From Vanilla planifolia (taxonomy: Eukaryota > Streptophyta > Magnoliopsida > Asparagales > Orchidaceae): 64,000 bases of DNA. A model generated the notes under the pieces. The model had not been told where the DNA came from, made no database searches, and worked only from the letters and a program-made list of their open reading frames with translations. The stretch's first letter is position 1. Every line of letters starts with the position of its first letter. A program made the position numbers and the translations under genes. The DNA lies in the NCBI GenBank assembly GCA_023846275.1, contig JAIUJO010000069.1, positions 206,501 to 270,500 on the forward strand, in the 5' to 3' direction. Positions 55,686-64,000 of this stretch are shown piece after piece.

Positions 55686-58199
55686 TTAAAATGAATATTT
55701 AATTGCAGACATAAAAAAGAAAAAAAAATTAAAAATTTAAAAATGAATATTTAATTCGGTAGAGCTCATCGAGACTTTTCCAATGCTAATTTGATGTCTT
55801 CAACGAAGATAAATTAAACAATTATAATTTAACCAAATTAAAGTTGTGAATTAGTCGCATGATAGGAGATTTTTAGTTTCATACCAATAGACTCAAATAA
55901 AAGAATGAATTTGAATAAAAGAGATTATTGTTTTGGCAATGCTTCATTTCAAGGTACTATGGCAATTGAGTGAAACATCCTAGATAGTTAAAGTTTTGTA
56001 GGAATCAATTTGCCTAACAAAGCATACCAAAACAAAAAAAATAAAGTATTTGGAAATATTAAAAAGAATATTTAGATGGATAAATCTTGTTTAGATGATT
56101 ATAACAATGCTTATTTCATCTCAATCAAAAGTTTGTTAAAATTACTTTAAATAACCAAGGAAATAAAAATAAATAATAACAAATTAATATTTTTCTATTT
56201 GTAGATATATATATTAGTGCTAAAATGACAAACATTAAAGTAAGGTTATAAACTAAATCAAAGTATTGTAAAGGTACACTATATGTGATTTACCATTACG
56301 TAGTACTACAACAAAATCAATGCAAAGCATTTGAGGAAAATAGATAAATTGTATGGGAAATTACATTAGAAGATAATATGAATATTAAGCATAACTTTCT
56401 GGATAGCAAAACATGTTACAAATCAATTTATCCTATTAAATATTCCAAAACCTATGAAAACAAGAAATTATTTCTAACATATTAAAATGAATATTAAAGA
56501 TGATAGAGCTTGTCAAGAAACTTAAATAACAACTGTTTCATCTACATTTAACTTGCTTAGAATTAGCATTAACTATCAAATTAAATAATATCAAAAAATA
56601 ATAATTTTTTAATATTATGTAAATTAAAAATATTAAAATGAGATAAATTAAAGTAATATAATATAATAAAATCAAGCAAATGTAAATGTGACATGATAGA
56701 AGATTTAGAGTTATGAAGTAATATATCAAAATCATAACAAACAATTCTAAGAAATAAGATAAATTTCTTAAGGACTTTATTTTTTAAGATAATATAGGGA
56801 TCAAGTGTAACATCCTTTATGATCTGGTAATATACGAAATCAAATGACCTTGTAATGCATACATAAACCATTTGAAATTATATATTAAAAAAGTTGAAAA
56901 TAAATTATTTTTTTATAATGTAGATTAAGACTAGTCTAACAGTGTTTTTTTTCCTACTACTAATTGCAAATTAAATAAGCATAAAAAAAGATAAATTAAA
57001 ATTTTAATATTAAATAAATATATATTAATATGAGAAAACATAAATTGGAGCAATTTATTGTAATAAAATAAAAATACTGTAAAGGTTGCTTCAGATTAAA
57101 ATTATTACTAGAATATAAATAAAAAATGAAAGCAAAAAATTTAATGAAATGAGATAGACCTTCTGGGAAGTTGCATTTTATGATTTTAAATAAATCAAGT
57201 GTACATCCTTAATTATAAAATATGATTTACCCTCACTAAATAGGGAAAACCTCAAAATAAATTTAAAACATGAAAACTAAATTTTTAGTTAGGCAGAGCT
57301 CATCGAGATGAGTCTAATGATTTTATTTCATGTTACTCAAACCATGATTGTAGTTAACACAAAATTACCAAGTAAATAAAAATAAATAATAGCAAGTTAT
57401 TTTTTTAATTTTAAGTAAACATTCTTAAAGCAGAAATGAGATCAAATAAAGCATAGTTATATAACAAAATCAAAGCCGTATAAAGGTCATAAGAGAGGAG
57501 ATTTACGATTGTATAATTATATAACAAAATAAAAGCAAAAAACATTGAACTATTGGAGATTTGCTTTTAAAGATACTATTGAGATCAAGCATGGCATCCT
57601 CCAGTTTTGAGTTTTGTAGGATACATATATCTCCTAAAGAATCCTAAAACACAAATAAAAATATTTAAAATATAGAAATGAATATTTAACTATATAGATC
57701 CCAATCAAGTCTAGTCTAACAACATTTGTTTGTCTTGATTCGACCTCATTTAGAATTTCTTAAAAAATTTTATGGTAAATAAACATAAAATAAGACAAAC
57801 TGGTATTATAATATTATGTTAATAAATATTAAAATAAAGGAGAGATAAATTGAAGCAAATTCACTTGACGAAATCAATGTAATGTAAAGCATACAAGTGA
57901 ATAGATTTAGAGTTACATAGTAAAATAAACAAATTAATAAGAAACTTTCAATTATATATTGTATGAGAAAGTTGTATTAAAGAATATTAACGTGATCGAA
58001 TGTAACTTTATTGAATATGAAATAAAATATTAATCCAAATAATTTATAAAATATGCTAAAATGATAAATTTTATGAATGAGATAAATGGTATAGCAAAAT
58101 TATATTGTAAGATAGCATGAAAATCTAATGTAACATCTTCGATTGTCCAATACGACATGAATTGGAATGTCTCATATAATGTGATTTTTTAAGAATAAA

Positions 58200-60120
58200 A
58201 TTTTTAATTTCTTTTGAAAATATATAAAGTAAGAGTTTTAAAATAAATTTTCATAAATTTAAGAAATTGTTTTAAAAGTATTTTTGTTCAAATTTATATT
58301 TTAAATTTTAAAATGTTAAATAATTTTTAATTGCAAATTTTTATAAAAATTGTGAAGTCAAAAAATTAATAAGAACTAAAAATCTATGCCAACAATCTTT
58401 AAGTGGTTTAAGTTAAAAACAAGCCTATGTCTAGCCACGATAATACTAAGAAGAAAAAGAAAACACTTAAATGTAGGAGTTTTACCAAAAGTTTGTTAAG
58501 CCAAACAATCTTAAGAACAAAATAAAAATGATAAGCAACTATGACCTTACAATGAAATAAAATGAAAATAAAAGAAAAACATTCAACTATGCTATGCTTG
58601 ATGAAATAGTTAATGTGGCACAAGTAATTTAAAGAAATCAGTTATGAGTAAAGAAAATTAATAACTTAGTTAATTTAAGAAGAAAACCAAATTTAGTTGT
58701 TTGACGACTACAGGATGAATTCTACACATGTAAAAATGAGAATAGGATGCTAACAACTTGAATATCGTGGCTTGTGAAGTTTCTTTAGATTACATTAAGT
58801 TTTTTTCAATACCATTCTGTTAAAAATTAAACTATTTATCCATTTTTTGTAATTCTTAAAAGCACTAATCAAATGGTAAATTAGCTATTAGAGTTTTTGT
58901 TAACAATCATATGCTTAATTAAAAATTATTATTTGAATAACATATTCTAATTGCTCAAAATAACGTTTAAAAGAGCCATTGTACAAGATCTGCTCGATCA
59001 AGATCATTCGAGACCATTCGATCCTTTAAACTACTGGATCATACTGATAACATTCAACCAACACTATTTAGGAATATGACTTAATTTTACACCATAAAAT
59101 CTAAATTATGACAAGGCAACTTGATTTAGATCTTATGCATGGGTAATGTGTTGTTGCTGTGACAGATAATTTGTGTGATCAAATTACACAAGTAATTAAG
59201 ACTTTTCTAGAACACAAATGAGATAAAAGACATTTCAGCATGAAATTGTGCTATTTAATGGTGGACTTTGCTACCAAAAATCATAATTCACTGGCATGAA
59301 AGGAATACTTATCTTAGTTCAACTTTAAGAATTAAAACATAGAAAAAAAATTTTATAAGTTGGCATGATCTTTACTATCAACTTATTAGGTCTTCCTACC
59401 CCTAGCTTACTTTAGAAGTCTTGTCCCATGCTACCAGTGATTCATTACTCACTTCATATATGGATATTAGAGTAATATCATACTATCACATCTTTATAAA
59501 AGATGTTTAGATTAATACCGTAGATCGAGAGTGCTAAACTAGTTCAACGTGATGCAATCCAAATAGGATAATAGTGGCAGTTTGAGGTATTCTAAATTGA
59601 GAATTCTTATTCTTATTAGTAATGAGCTTATTAGCTTTTAAATTTTTTAAACTAAAATTATTTTTACTTTATAATAATTATAGTACAATTAAAATAACAC
59701 CAAGATATGATTAAAACAACAATTTTCCTTAAAATAGTTAAAGAAGATTGATTAAGGTTTTAAGAGTCTACGATTTTTTAAGATGATTAAATTAAATAAA
59801 TTTTAATTTATATGTCTCCGAAGATATATTTTATGTAATATTAAATTTGTAATCAAAATAAATTTAATTCAAAAAAAATTAAATTAAAATATTTTCTCTT
59901 TACTACTTACCACTTCAACCAATATGATATTTGTGGGATTTCAAATATGATCATCTTCTTCATTAAGTTTGCCATGAACATGAGCATTAAATATTAAAAT
60001 TTAATACAAAAACTTTATTACAAATACTAAATATTTTTTATCATAAAATAAAGCACAATGGCAATGGGTAAGTAAGACTACATTATAAAATAAGCAAAAA
60101 TACTAAACAATTAAATAGTT
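58200..60120 (-). mobile_element. Ty1/copia-like retrotransposon fossil inserted in the satellite
   Basis: This segment of about 1.9 kb interrupts one satellite monomer, and the array phase matches on both sides. In reverse complement, 58408-58623 resembles the C-terminal part of a copia-type RNase H (short blocks such as KIVWLN and LLHLS fall at the expected spacing). The DNA just upstream on that strand also has weak copia RNase H character. No LTRs, gag, integrase or clear reverse transcriptase were recognised in the rest. The element is a fragment, heavily decayed with many breaks, and probably old. AATAAAATT occurs near both edges (58194 and 60126) and could be a target duplication or chance in AT-rich DNA. 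Confidence 0.55.
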
Positions 60121-61104
60121 AAAAAAATAAAATTGATACCTAATTTAATAGAGCTGACCAAGATGAGACCAATGTTGCTTGTTTAGTCTCCATCGGACTT
60201 CTTTTTGAGTTATTACAAATTAAAAAAATGACTTTTCGTAAATAATAGCAAATTAATATTTAAATATTAGGTAAATATATATTAAAGCTAAAATGACATA
60301 AATTAAAAAGTATGCAATAAAAAAACCAAAGTCATGTAAGGCTCACAAAAGAGGGCATGTACAGATACATAGTGATATAAAAAATAATATTGGAAAATGT
60401 TTCAAATTGAGATCAATAGTTCAAGAAAGTTGTTCTTCTAGATATTAAGAAGACTGAGCATAATATTCTTAACAATTAGATTAGGAACAAATCAACATGT
60501 CTTGTAAGTCATGCGAAAAGTTCCAAAACTAAATTACTTAACAATATAAAAATGAATATTTAATTCACTAGAGCTATTGAAGTTGAGTATGACAATGTTT
60601 GTTTACCTTAATTAGGTCTTGTTTGAAATTAATGGAAATCACCAATCTAAATAAACATAAATAATAATAAAAAAATTTCTTAGTACTAAGAAAATAAATA
60701 TTAAAGCTTATAGAAATAGATTTGGGCAAACCAATGTAACCAAATCAATGCAATGTAAAGGTCACATGTGACGAGATAATGTCTTATAATGTAGTATAAC
60801 CAAATCAAAGAAATTAATTTTTAAAAATGTGATATGGTGTGGGAAAGTTCTATTCTAAATAACTAGAAGATTAAGTGTAAAATCTTGCATTAAAAAATGT
60901 GAAAAAAAACCAAAATATCAATTAAAGCATAAAAAAACCAAAGTAAACATGTTTGAAAATATAAAAGCCAATTTTTAATTTGATTGTGCATTTCGAGGCA
61001 AGTTCAACAATATTATTTTAGTCTACATGAAACCTGGTTTGGAAATATTATGAAGTTTAAGAAGTAAGAATAAATAAATAATTATAAATTATTATTTTTA
61101 TATT

Positions 61105-64000
<2,896 letters not shown>

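Larger units (their letters stand above)
50696..61104 (+). repeat. AT-rich satellite array, block 3 (+ orientation)
   Basis: The monomer of block 1 resumes in + orientation after 50695. The GATAAATT...GAGAA landmark lies near 50752, 52081, 52500, 52914, 54146, 54565, 54983, 55395, 56340, 56753 and 57148. Neighbouring landmarks are about 395-422 bp apart, and larger gaps span copies with a weak landmark or an insertion. Two interruptions are listed separately (about 55535-55685 and 58200-60120). After the second, the array resumes in the same monomer phase. It ends at 61104 in the middle of a monomer, where CA-rich DNA begins. No coding potential is seen in the satellite itself. Confidence 0.87.

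Noticed and set aside
56538-56871. Overlapping minus-strand open frames of 68 and 96 codons
   Set aside because: Both are chance frames in the satellite, in two different phases, without conservation in other copies.
58970-59040. Cluster of GATC words in the 1.9-kb segment as a possible regulatory site
   Set aside because: It is short, with imperfect symmetry and no associated gene; probably chance within the fossil segment.

Overview
The window looks like nuclear DNA of a flowering plant, from gene-free, repeat-dominated chromatin. The only protein-coding material I can support belongs to mobile elements. A plant L1-type LINE fills the first 6 kb. It has a DUF4283/zinc-knuckle ORF1 and an ORF2 with endonuclease, reverse transcriptase, zf-RVT and a plant-style RNase H. 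That domain order is typical of angiosperm L1 lineages; I cannot name the species. No host gene, tRNA, rRNA, CRISPR array or origin was seen.

Layout. (1) 1-5961: the LINE on the + strand, ending in a 16-base poly(A). ORF2 is broken by two frame changes and one in-frame stop. (2) 5962-35217: about 29 kb of almost uninterrupted CA/TA/TG dinucleotide DNA on the + strand, best read as a giant (CA)n array decayed mainly by substitution. It holds short secondary duplications and one tandem duplication with a period of about 750-800 bp. (3) 35218-36997: the same kind of DNA in the opposite orientation (GT-rich). The flip lies on a CACGTG palindrome. (4) 37000-61104: an AT-rich array of about 53 diverged copies of a monomer of about 400-420 bp. 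It forms three orientation blocks: + (37000-41788), - (41789-50695) and + (50696-61104). Three things interrupt it: a (TA)n expansion at 48774-48858, a short foreign segment near 55.6 kb with a perfect hairpin, and a segment of about 1.9 kb at 58.2-60.1 kb carrying a heavily decayed Ty1/copia fossil. (5) 61105-64000: CA-rich array again, with a compound (CA)n(TA)n microsatellite at 63742-63904.

The parts do not form a pathway. They record repeat turnover: slippage growth and substitution decay in the CA array, unequal exchange and fold-back inversion in the satellite, and later transposon insertion. The many long open frames in the CA/GT DNA (up to 544 codons) are low-complexity artefacts and are not annotated as genes. 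I found no convincing new biochemical system. The unusual features are structural: the size and dinucleotide register of the CA array, the unnamed AT satellite, and the orientation switches in both.
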